NCBI RefSeq assembly: GCF_003096695.1
Contig: NZ_QEKY01000004.1
Span: 1 to 64,000 of the forward strand
Source: Porphyromonas loveana
GTDB lineage: Bacteria > Bacteroidota > Bacteroidia > Bacteroidales > Porphyromonadaceae
Length of the DNA stretch: 64,000 bases
Direction of reading: 5' to 3'
Below are positions 30,285 through 38,348 of this stretch, piece by piece (positions within the stretch are counted from its first letter, which is position 1; each line of letters opens with the position of its first letter). A model generated the notes under the pieces. It was not told the DNA's origin, did not search any database, and saw only the letters and a program-made list of their open reading frames with translations. The translations under genes and the position numbers were made by a program.

Positions 30285-30959
30285 ATGAAGAAGTATTTCG
30301 CAGAGCTTTTGGGCACGATGGTGCTCGTCCTGATGGGTTGCGGTAGTGCAGTCATAGCAGGTGGAGCCGCAGGAGCAGTTGGCACAGGAGTTGGTACGCT
30401 CGGTGTAGCCCTTGCTTTTGGTTTGTCTGTAGTGGCCATGGCTTATGCCATCGGTGGAATCTCCGGCTGCCATATCAATCCCGCCATCACATTGGGTATG
30501 TTCTTGTCCGGCAGAATGAATGGCAAGGACGCCGGTATGTACATGCTTTTCCAATTTATTGGAGCCGTTGTCGGTTCGGCCATTCTCTATGCCATCGCTT
30601 CGCCTATGGGGCTGACTGCTACGGGTTCCAACGGATTTGATCCCGCTTTGATGCTGCCCGCCTTTATAGCAGAGTTGGTGTTCACTTGTATTTTTGTTCT
30701 TGTTGTATTGGGTGCAACCTCTCGCAGTGGCAATAGTACAGTAGCCGGATTGGCCATCGGTCTCACACTGGTGCTCATTCACATTGTCTGCATCCCCATC
30801 ACGGGAACGTCTGTTAACCCGGCACGTAGTTTCGGACCCGCCCTCTTTGCAGGTGCCGAGGCTCTGAGCCAGTTGTGGCTCTTCATCGTAGCTCCGTTCG
30901 TGGGAGCAGCTTGTGCTGCTTTCATTTGGAATGCTATCAGCACGCCGGAACAGCGATAA
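30285..30959 (+). CDS. aqpZ: Aquaporin Z-like water channel
   Basis: The 224-residue protein has six membrane segments and both NPA half-helices: CHINPAITLG (~61-70) and SVNPARSFGP (~182-191). The aromatic/arginine filter is suggested by the Arg after the second NPA and the FxxF pattern, which fits a water-specific AqpZ rather than a glycerol channel. It is a single-gene unit with its own promoter and terminator. Confidence 0.9.
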   Translation: MKKYFAELLGTMVLVLMGCGSAVIAGGAAGAVGTGVGTLGVALAFGLSVVAMAYAIGGISGCHINPAITLGMFLSGRMNGKDAGMYMLFQFIGAVVGSAILYAIASPMGLTATGSNGFDPALMLPAFIAELVFTCIFVLVVLGATSRSGNSTVAGLAIGLTLVLIHIVCIPITGTSVNPARSFGPALFAGAEALSQLWLFIVAPFVGAACAAFIWNAISTPEQR

Positions 30960-30993
30960 GCCGAGACGAGCGAATTGTTTTCTCTGAGATAGA

Positions 30994-31036
30994 AGAGGGC
31001 ATGTCGAAATAAAAATTTTGGCATGCCCTCTTTCTC
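30994..31036 (+). terminator. Terminator of aqpZ
   Basis: A 10-bp stem (30994-31003 with 31022-31031) with an AT-rich loop lies 35 bp after the aqpZ stop and is followed by TTCTC. The rest of the gap to gdh (to 31230) shows nothing I can name. Confidence 0.65.
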
Positions 31037-31230
31037 TGTTTGTAAGGAAAAGTGAAATGCAAAGGAGGCGTATTGGCCGATGGTAATCTTACGCCAATCT
31101 TGGCACAGAAGGAGGTGTTCTCACACCATGATGCAACCTTTGGGGAACTCCTTTCTCGGAGCTTCAACAAGATGTTATAAACACTTTCTCAGACTTTATT
31201 GGGAGGGGGAGGAAGATTTATCAGAAAAGG

Positions 31231-31262
31231 TTTGAAAGTTCCAAACGCATTACCTACTTTTG
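31231..31262 (+). promoter_or_regulatory. Promoter of glutamate dehydrogenase
   Basis: TTTG (31231-31234) and TACTTTTG (31255-31262) with a 20-bp spacer match the Bacteroidetes promoter consensus. The box is 38 bp before the chosen ATG, giving a short 5' leader. Confidence 0.65.
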
Positions 31263-31299
31263 TCGGAGTAATCTCTTACTATTATTTTTAGTGTTCTCT

Positions 31300-32637
31300 A
31301 TGAAGACCCAAGAAATTATGGCAATGCTGGAGGCTAAACACCCCGGCGAAAGCGAATTCCTCCAAGCAGTGAAGGAAGTTCTTCTCTCAGTAGAAGAAGT
31401 GTACAACCAACATCCCGAGTTCGAAAAGAACGGTATCATTGAGCGTATCGTAGAGCCGGACCGCGTATTCACCTTCCGAGTACCCTGGGTAGACGACCAA
31501 GGTAAGGTACAGGTAAACATCGGTTATCGCGTTCAGTTCAATAACGCCATCGGCCCGTACAAGGGAGGTATCCGTTTCCATCCTTCTGTGAATCTTTCAA
31601 TCTTGAAGTTCCTCGGTTTCGAGCAGATGTTCAAGAACGCACTTACTACACTCCCCATGGGTGGTGGTAAGGGTGGTGCTGACTTCGCACCCAAGGGCAA
31701 GAGCGAAGGCGAAATCATGCGTTTCTGCCAGAGCTTCATGACCGAATTGTGGCGCAACATCGGCCCCGACACAGATATCCCCGCAGGTGATATCGGCGTA
31801 GGTGGTCGCGAAGTAGGCTACATGTTCGGTATGTACAAGAAGCTTGCTCGTGAGCATACGGGAACGCTTACCGGTAAGGGCTTTGAGTTCGGCGGTTCTC
31901 GCCTGCGTCCCGAGTCTACTGGTTTCGGTGCTGTTTACTTCGTACAGAACATGTGTCGTCAGAACGGCGTAGACTATAAGGGCAAGACTTTGGCTATCTC
32001 CGGTTTCGGTAACGTAGCATGGGGTGTTGCTCAGAAGGCTACCGAGCTGGGCATGAAGGTAGTTACTATCTCAGGTCCTGACGGATACGTTTACGACCCC
32101 GATGGTATCAACACGCCCGAAAAGTTCCAGTGCATGCTCGACCTGCGTGACAGTGGCAACGACGTTGTTTCTGACTACGTGAAGAGATTCCCCAATGCAC
32201 AGTTCTTCGCCGGTAAGAAACCTTGGGAGCAGAAGGTAGACTTCGCTATGCCTTGCGCTACACAGAACGAAATGAACCTCGAAGATGCCAAGATGCTGCA
32301 TAAGAACGGTGTGATCCTTGTAGCCGAAACTTCTAACATGGGTTGTACGGCCGAAGCAGGCGAATATTATGTAGAGCAGAAGATTCTCTTCGGTCCCGGT
32401 AAGGCTGTAAACGCAGGTGGTGTTTCTTGTTCAGGTCTCGAAATGACGCAGAACGCTATGCACCTCGTTTGGACTAACGAAGAAGTGGATAAGTGGCTGC
32501 ACCAGATCATGAACGACATCCACGAACAGTGCGTTACTTACGGTAAGGAAGGCGACTACATCAACTACGTGAAGGGTGCTAATATCGCTGGCTTCATGAA
32601 GGTTGCCAAGGCTATGGTAGCTCAGGGCGTATGCTAA
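31300..32637 (+). CDS. gdh: NAD-specific glutamate dehydrogenase
   Basis: Glutamate dehydrogenase interconverts glutamate with 2-oxoglutarate and ammonia, a central reaction of this amino-acid-fermenting organism. The ATG at 31300 (MKTQEIMAMLEAKHPGESEF) gives 445 residues; an in-frame GTG lies three codons upstream. Substrate-binding and catalytic region: YKGGIRFHPSVNLSILKFLG and PMGGGKGGADF with the catalytic lysine. The Rossmann dinucleotide site is SGFGNVAWGVA. The C-terminal SCSGLEMTQNAM is typical of the family. Codon use is strongly biased to a few C-ending and GGT/GTA codons, suggesting high expression. It is a single-gene unit. Confidence 0.95.
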   Translation: MKTQEIMAMLEAKHPGESEFLQAVKEVLLSVEEVYNQHPEFEKNGIIERIVEPDRVFTFRVPWVDDQGKVQVNIGYRVQFNNAIGPYKGGIRFHPSVNLSILKFLGFEQMFKNALTTLPMGGGKGGADFAPKGKSEGEIMRFCQSFMTELWRNIGPDTDIPAGDIGVGGREVGYMFGMYKKLAREHTGTLTGKGFEFGGSRLRPESTGFGAVYFVQNMCRQNGVDYKGKTLAISGFGNVAWGVAQKATELGMKVVTISGPDGYVYDPDGINTPEKFQCMLDLRDSGNDVVSDYVKRFPNAQFFAGKKPWEQKVDFAMPCATQNEMNLEDAKMLHKNGVILVAETSNMGCTAEAGEYYVEQKILFGPGKAVNAGGVSCSGLEMTQNAMHLVWTNEEVDKWLHQIMNDIHEQCVTYGKEGDYINYVKGANIAGFMKVAKAMVAQGVC

Positions 32638-32692
32638 TCCTTTGCTAATCGGCATCCGGTCGCTCGCTATGAGCGTTCCGGTTACCAACCGA

Positions 32693-32735
32693 GAAGGTGT
32701 GCCAAAACGTAGATTTTGGCGCACCTTCTTTTTTA
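32693..32735 (+). terminator. Terminator of gdh
   Basis: A 15-bp stem with one wobble (32693-32707 with 32714-32728) is followed by TTTTTTAT, 55 bp after the gdh stop. It is a strong intrinsic terminator. Confidence 0.85.
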
Positions 32736-32890
32736 TACCTATACGGAATCGGCCTAAGTCTCTCTTGTCAATTGCGACCTGAAGTGGTGCAAAGGCGCAA
32801 CTCCAAACAGAGAATACTACGACCACTATGCTCAGTTCGCTTGGTCAAGGCCCAAAGGCCTGATCGCCAACGCTAATACCATAAAGAACA

Positions 32891-32957
32891 GAAGTGTCCT
32901 TCACTGAGGACATTTCTGTCTTTCTCGAAGGATGTTTTTATCCTTTATTGTGGACAC
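32891..32957. repeat. Second cluster of GGACA/TGTCC dyads
   Basis: A run of about 67 bp contains units of roughly 21-23 bp, each with a GGACA or TGTCC half-site (AGGACATTTCTGTC, AAGGATGTTTTTATCCTT, TGGACACA), and resembles 2876-2950. The surrounding 32736-33160 gap has no credible gene; a TATATTTG box at about 33121 could serve the broken gene that follows. Confidence 0.55.
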
Positions 32958-33160
32958 ATTCGATTGCAGGGCCGTTCCTCTTGCAAACCTCGTCTCACTA
33001 TCGTCCTTTGATCTCCCTCTCACCCTCCTCAATGCTTTGCTTCATCAAACTATATACGATGGTAGCACCTTTCTTTATACTTGGCGTTACTCTGCCTCTT
33101 CTTCGAGGGGGAGAAAGTCGTATATTTGTGTATTGACACGTATTCTAAACAGCCTCATAA

Positions 33161-34063
33161 ATGGATATTGAAGAATTAAAAAGCAGACTTGAAACCAATG
33201 GATTAGGGCATTGTTTTGATAAATTGAAACTACACGTACGTAATTCAATCAGACTGCATCTGAATGCAACAGACGAAAACTGTATGGCAGTTGGTCGGAC
33301 CAAAATAGTTGGAAGACCGGACTTGCCAAAAGATATACCATGAGTGACAGAAACAAACATCAAAGTGAGCCGAGAAAAGAAATATTTCTTTTTCTATAGC
33401 AAGAAAAAGGAAACGATTACCAAACCTCTCTCTTTTATCGCGCAAATCAATCTTTCCGAAGTGTCTCCTTTCGATCAAGACGGTTTATTGCCCCAAACGG
33501 GTATTTTATATTTCTTCTACACCTCAGAACAAGATGCATGGGGCTACAGTCATAAAGATAAAAATAGGTTCAAGATTATTTATTGGGATGGCGATTTTTC
33601 AGAGCTTAGAAGGATAGATTTCCCTAAAGACTTACCGGTCTATTCTCGTTTCAATCCATGTTCTGTAGACGTTAAGTCCGAAATCAGTCTTCCCTCCCAT
33701 GAACATGAGATTTATAACAGCCTTTCTGATGTAGACAAAGATATATTTTGGGAGAAAATTAAGGGTGATGACGAGCTAATAAACAAGCTATTAGGCTATT
33801 CGGATAATATCCAAGGCGAAATGGAAATAGATTGTGAGCACTTATACAATTGGCCTGGAAATAACATTGTAAACTATAATGCCAAAAAGGCAGCCATCTT
33901 TAGATCGGAAGCAGCCAAGTGGCGACTTCTTTTGCAGATTGACAGTGATGAGACCAGTGAAATGATGTGGGGAGACTGTGGACGACTTTATTTTTGGGTT
34001 AAGAAAGAGGCAATGCTAAACAAACAATTTGATAAAACCTGGTTCTTTTTACAGTGCTACTAA
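33161..34063 (+). pseudogene. YwqG-family (DUF1963) gene broken by an in-frame stop
   Basis: Two open segments share one frame: 60 codons (33161-33340) and 239 codons from 33344. They are split only by a TGA at 33341-33343. YwqG/DUF1963 proteins have a KIGGRPDLP-x-IPW motif followed by FIAQINL. Here VGRPDLPKDIP is followed by TGA exactly where the conserved Trp is expected, then VTETN, and PLSFIAQINLSEV appears later. A TGG to TGA change explains the break. The rest (~300 residues in total) looks intact. Re-initiation at the GTG codon after the stop is unlikely to give a functional product. The family has been reported near defence and toxin genes, but its activity is unknown. Confidence 0.8.
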
Positions 34064-34169
34064 AAGCTGATCCTTGAATTTTATCTCTTGGAAGGAAATT
34101 GTTTATATTTGTGCATGCTGTAGCGTGGTTTGGAGTGTTCTCTATAATAACTAATAATAGAAAAGAAAT

Positions 34170-35087
34170 ATGATACCAGATTTTCAGACTTTGATGCTTC
34201 CGTTTCTGAAATGCGTTTCAGATGGGAAGGAATACAAAGTTAGAGATGTCCTTGAGCGTTTGGCGACGGAATTTGCAGTTACTAACGAAGAACGGAAAGA
34301 GCTTTTGTCCAGTGGCACTCAGGCAATCTTTGACAATCGTGTCGGTTGGGCAAAAACATATCTAAAGAAAGCGGGCTTGCTCGATTCCCCCAGTCGAGCC
34401 ATCGTAGTAATAACGGATCTTGGTAGGCAAGTCCTTTCGGAAGGAATTAGCCGAATTGACACAAGATATTTGAGGCGATTCCCATCGTACTTAGAGTTTC
34501 AGAAGGCGTCTCGAAAAGATAATGAAACTGAAGAAGAGGCTACCGATGCAGAAAATAATATGCAGACTCCTGAAGAAAATCTCGACAAGGCATATCAGAG
34601 GATTAGAAGATCGCTTGCCTCCGAACTACTTAATAGGGTCATCGAACTGTCGCCTGCTTTTTTTGAAAGACTTGTTGTCGAGCTCTTAGTCAGAATGGGG
34701 TATGGCGGTTCGATCAAAGAAGCTGGAAAAGCAGTGGGGAAAAGTGGAGATGAAGGAATAGACGGAACCATCAAAGAAGATAAATTGGGTCTCGATATTA
34801 TCTATATCCAAGCCAAACGCTGGAAGCCGGGGAATGTCGTCGGCAGGCCCGAACTTCAGCGCTTTGTAGGAGCTCTTGCCGGACAAGGTGCTAAAAAAGG
34901 AATTTTCATAACGACTTCAAGTTTTACCAAAGAGGCGTTGGGCTATATACCGAAAAATGAAACAAAGATTGTTTTGATCGATGGTGAACAGTTGGCCCAA
35001 CTGATGATCGATTATAATCTTGGTTGCACTACTCAGCAGATTTACGAATTGAAAAAGCTTGATAGTGATTACTTCGGTGAGGAATGA
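34170..35087 (+). CDS. Mrr-family restriction endonuclease
   Basis: The 305-residue protein has an Mrr N-terminal winged-helix domain (residues ~5-90) and a C-terminal Mrr catalytic domain of PD-(D/E)xK type (~160-285). Catalytic residues visible are E171 (FERLVVELLVRMGYGG), D198 (DEGIDG) and Q214-A-K216 (YIQAKRW). Mrr enzymes cut DNA with modified bases; the target here cannot be read from sequence. A TATATTTG box near 34110 with an upstream TTGG is a candidate promoter. No methyltransferase is adjacent, as expected for type IV systems. It lies in a stretch with a SIR2 protein and the CRISPR locus. Confidence 0.85.
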   Translation: MIPDFQTLMLPFLKCVSDGKEYKVRDVLERLATEFAVTNEERKELLSSGTQAIFDNRVGWAKTYLKKAGLLDSPSRAIVVITDLGRQVLSEGISRIDTRYLRRFPSYLEFQKASRKDNETEEEATDAENNMQTPEENLDKAYQRIRRSLASELLNRVIELSPAFFERLVVELLVRMGYGGSIKEAGKAVGKSGDEGIDGTIKEDKLGLDIIYIQAKRWKPGNVVGRPELQRFVGALAGQGAKKGIFITTSSFTKEALGYIPKNETKIVLIDGEQLAQLMIDYNLGCTTQQIYELKKLDSDYFGEE

Positions 35088-35211
35088 TCGCCCAATCTTT
35101 TCTACGTGATTTTGCTCTCCGCCTATATTTCTGGTGAAAATTGGTATATTTGTATGTTGCTGGTCGGTCAGTAATGTTGAAATTGAATAATAACCCTCGG
35201 TTTAAAATGCG

Positions 35212-35541
35212 ATGACGAAAATAGACATTGTTGCAAAAAATATTAAAGAAATACTTCCCTTAATGGATGACACTTTTACGTCACATGATGTAATTAAGGC
35301 GCTTATTACAAAAGACAAGGTAAAATGGGATGAGTTTGTTGAGGCCTATGCGAAAAGCGGAAGAGAAAAGAAACAAAAAGAACAAATTGCCGTTCAGCAA
35401 ATCGGATGTTATTTAGGACGGAATGCAAAGAATTTGAATCTTTCCAATGAGGGGAAAGAGAAAAATCATAAAATACCAGGATTAGAAGGACATAATCCGC
35501 GAGAAGCAACCAAATGGTCTAAGCAGAAAGGAGATAAATGA
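35212..35541 (+). CDS. Hypothetical small basic protein
   Basis: I do not recognise this 109-residue protein. The first half is likely helical (IDIVAKNIKEILPLMDDTFT), with SHDVIKALI looking like a helix-turn-helix start. The second half is very Lys-rich (REKKQKEQIAV; KEKNHKIPG). It follows the Mrr gene by 124 bp with its own TATATTTG box near 35148, so it is probably independent. DNA binding is only a guess from charge and the helical pattern. Confidence 0.55.
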   Translation: MTKIDIVAKNIKEILPLMDDTFTSHDVIKALITKDKVKWDEFVEAYAKSGREKKQKEQIAVQQIGCYLGRNAKNLNLSNEGKEKNHKIPGLEGHNPREATKWSKQKGDK

Positions 35542-35586
35542 ACAACTATTCTAAGCAATTGCATACCATGTAATGCTTATTGCGAT

Positions 35587-35620
35587 AAGGGCTGCCGATT
35601 GTGGCGGCCCTTCTTTTTTC
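35587..35620 (+). terminator. Terminator of the small hypothetical gene
   Basis: A 10-bp stem (35587-35596 with 35603-35612, one G-T pair) is followed by TTCTTTTTTC. Confidence 0.75.
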
Positions 35621-35745
35621 TCTTTGTCTGTATTTGCTTGTGTTTTGGTGCGATGTCTTTATCTTTGTTACGATCGGAAAGCGGCACTACTCCCCGCTAC
35701 GGGGCTGCGGCTTTCTGGTCGATACACAACTAAAGAGCTTGCATT

Positions 35746-36003
35746 ATGGAACAAAAGATTTGTCAGAGCTGCGGCATGCCGCTCAAGAAAGACCCCAATC
35801 TCGGTGGAACGAACGCTGACGGTACGCTGAGTAAGCTTTATTGTAGCTTTTGCTATCAGAACGGAGCGTTTACAGATAACTGTACTGATGTCAAAGAATT
35901 CCAAGAAAAGTGCCGCCGGATCATGATCTCGCATGGCCATTCGCGCTTTACGGCTTGGCTCTTTACCCGTGGTATGAAGCGTCTCAGTCGTTGGAAAAAA
36001 TAG
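35746..36003 (+). CDS. Small zinc-ribbon protein
   Basis: The 85-residue protein starts CQSCGMPLKKDPNLGGTNAD and continues LYCSFCYQNGAF: two CxxC knuckles with the spacing of the putative zinc ribbon family (PF12674). A third cysteine (NCTDVKEF) and a basic C-terminus follow. It is small and cytoplasmic. Function is unknown; members are often free-standing. The next gene starts 70 bp downstream. Confidence 0.8.
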   Translation: MEQKICQSCGMPLKKDPNLGGTNADGTLSKLYCSFCYQNGAFTDNCTDVKEFQEKCRRIMISHGHSRFTAWLFTRGMKRLSRWKK

Positions 36004-36072
36004 AAAGAGTCCGACGAAAAGCCCCATGTTCTCCATTGTCTAATAATCCCTTTGATATAATCCTTTTGCAAT

Positions 36073-38178
36073 ATGAAGAAAAGACAACAGTTGATGCTGG
36101 CATTGGCTTGGTCGCTGGCCATGCTCCCCGCGGGAATGCAGATGGCATATGCGCAGAGCCAAGCAGCAACTTCGGTAGAAAACACCCAAAACATCAATCC
36201 GATGCAAAAACGTGCAGCTTTCAGGCAAGAAATGCTAAGTGAACTGACCGATAAGTTGGTTGAGCGCTATGGCGAAAGTGTGCGTCTCCGTGCCGAAAGA
36301 GGCGTATCGCAAGTGGGAGCCCTCTGGCGAGTGGGGGATGGTGATATAGAGGCTTTCCGCACATTTGTCATGGACAACTTTGTGCCCACCCTCGAAGGAC
36401 AACGCCGTATGTATCGCACGCTGGAGCGCAATCTGGAGATACTCCACGGCTATTACAACAAGATCGATCTTTCCCTCAAAGAGCCTCTCCACCTCAAAGG
36501 GCCTGAGATCACCCCCCTGGATATGATATTCGGAGGGTACAGCCCTTCGGCACATTTGAGCGATGACCTCTATGCCAATAAGGTGGGACTCATCGCTGCA
36601 CTGAATTTCCCTTATTATCCCTTAGCCGAGAAGATGGAGTTCGGAAGCAAGTGGAGTAGGGAAGAATGGGCCTTTGCCCGTATGGGTGACCGCTTTACGT
36701 CGCGAGTGCCTGCCGAGGTGTTGCAGCATGTGTCCGAAACGATGACGCGTGGCGATGCTTACATATCCGACTATAATATATGTATGGGCTATCTGCAGCG
36801 TGCCGATGGTTCCACGCTCTTCCCCCGTGATATGAAGCTGATCACGCACTGGGGGTTGCGCGACGAGATCAAGAGTAACTATGCCGATGCACAGAACGGA
36901 CAGGAGAAGCAGCGGATGATCTATGCTGTCATGAAGCGGATTATCGACCAGAGCATCCCGATCGAAGTGATCAACAAGAACGACTATCAATGGGATCCGC
37001 ACTCCAATACGCTCTACAGAGCCGATGGTACGACGCTGAAGGGGCATGCCGAACCCGATACGCGATACGGGCATCTCTTGGCCAATTTCCATGCGATGAA
37101 GGCCTTGGATGAATATATGCCGCAGCTGCCCGATCAGATTCTCCGTGCATTCGAAGGCGATATGGAGATCCCGCAGCAGGATGTTAAGCAGTTATTCGAA
37201 TCCTTATTATCCTCGCCGCAGGTGAAGAAAGTAGCCGCTCTCATCAGTAAACGATTAGGACGTCAGTTGGAGCCTTACGATATCTGGTACAATGGTTTTC
37301 GTGCTCAATCCGGGATGCCCGAGAGCGAATTGGACAAGATCACCGCGGCCAAGTATCCCACACCCGAAGCGCTGAAAGCCGACTTGCCTAATATCTTGCG
37401 TAAACTTGGTTTCGATAGTGCTGATGCCGAGCGCATAGCTTCGTTGGTGATGGTGGATCCGTCGCGTGGTGCCGGTCATGCCGCGGGTTCGATGATGCGT
37501 AACGACTACGCACATCTGCGCACCCGCATTGCCGATACGGGGATGGACTATAAGGGCTACAACATTGCCGTACACGAGTTTGGACACAATACGGAGCAGA
37601 CCATCACGATGAACGATGTGGACTACTATATGCTCACCGGTGTGCCCAATACATCCTTTACCGAAGCCATCGCTTTTCTTTTCCAAGCGCGCGACTTGGA
37701 ATTGCTCGGAGTCAGCAAGCCCGATGCGCAACAGGTGTACAACCAGGCATTGACCAACTTCTGGAATTCGTATGAAATCATGGGTGTAGCACTTGTGGAT
37801 ATGGCCGTGTGGGAGTGGATGTATGCACATCCCACTGCTACTGCCGGCGAGCTCAAGCAAGCAGTCATACAAGCGGCACGTGAGGTGTGGAATAAGTATT
37901 ACGCCGGCATCTTGGGCGGTAAGGACGAGACTATTTTGGGCATTTATTCCCACATGATCGACTATCCGCTCTATCTCCCCAACTATCCGATGGGGCATAT
38001 TATCGACTTCCAGATCGGTCAACATATCGCCGATAAATCCTTGGCAGCAGAGATCAAGCGTATGCTTACACAGGGACGCATCATACCGCAGCTATGGATG
38101 CAGAATGCTGTAGGCTCGCCGATCTCAGTCACTCCTCTCCTTAAAGCTGTGGACGAAGCCCTCGCGCATATCAAGTAA
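36073..38178 (+). CDS. Exported zinc metallopeptidase
   Basis: The 701-residue protein begins with a signal peptide (MKKRQQLMLALAWSLAMLPA...AYAQ). Near residue 500 it has VHEFGHNTEQ, an HExxH zinc site, with TEAIAFLFQARD about 30 residues later giving the third ligand Glu, as in gluzincins. The N-terminal half is helical and Lys/Glu-rich. The size is below that of dipeptidyl-peptidase III (which uses HExxxH), so I do not call it DPP III. It probably cleaves peptides in the periplasm or at the surface, in line with this organism's peptide diet. No type IX tail is evident. Confidence 0.7.
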   Translation: MKKRQQLMLALAWSLAMLPAGMQMAYAQSQAATSVENTQNINPMQKRAAFRQEMLSELTDKLVERYGESVRLRAERGVSQVGALWRVGDGDIEAFRTFVMDNFVPTLEGQRRMYRTLERNLEILHGYYNKIDLSLKEPLHLKGPEITPLDMIFGGYSPSAHLSDDLYANKVGLIAALNFPYYPLAEKMEFGSKWSREEWAFARMGDRFTSRVPAEVLQHVSETMTRGDAYISDYNICMGYLQRADGSTLFPRDMKLITHWGLRDEIKSNYADAQNGQEKQRMIYAVMKRIIDQSIPIEVINKNDYQWDPHSNTLYRADGTTLKGHAEPDTRYGHLLANFHAMKALDEYMPQLPDQILRAFEGDMEIPQQDVKQLFESLLSSPQVKKVAALISKRLGRQLEPYDIWYNGFRAQSGMPESELDKITAAKYPTPEALKADLPNILRKLGFDSADAERIASLVMVDPSRGAGHAAGSMMRNDYAHLRTRIADTGMDYKGYNIAVHEFGHNTEQTITMNDVDYYMLTGVPNTSFTEAIAFLFQARDLELLGVSKPDAQQVYNQALTNFWNSYEIMGVALVDMAVWEWMYAHPTATAGELKQAVIQAAREVWNKYYAGILGGKDETILGIYSHMIDYPLYLPNYPMGHIIDFQIGQHIADKSLAAEIKRMLTQGRIIPQLWMQNAVGSPISVTPLLKAVDEALAHIK

Positions 38179-38211
38179 ACCCTCTTGTCTCTCAACAGCT
38201 GAGAGACGAAT

Positions 38212-38271
38212 CAGCAAACACCCGTGTAGAGAGGAGCAGTTCGCTGCTCCTCTCTACACGGGTGTTTGCTG
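38212..38271. terminator. 28-bp perfect hairpin with TTCG loop, bidirectional terminator
   Basis: Arms 38212-38239 and 38244-38271 are perfect complements around a TTCG tetraloop. It sits between the convergent peptidase (ends 38178) and SIR2 gene (ends 38349). Confidence 0.75.
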
Positions 38272-38348
38272 TTAATGAAAAGACAAAGAAGTGAGTAGAC
38301 GCATCATTTTTCTGTAGCAGGGAGTGGATATCGCTCAGCCTATCTGCA

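Noticed and set aside
33344-34063. The second segment of the YwqG-like gene as an independent gene starting with GTG
   Set aside because: It is in the same frame as the first segment, directly after the stop, lacks a ribosome-binding site and begins inside a conserved domain.
36073-38178. Dipeptidyl-peptidase III
   Set aside because: The zinc motif is HEFGH (HExxH), not the HExxxH of DPP III, and the length differs.
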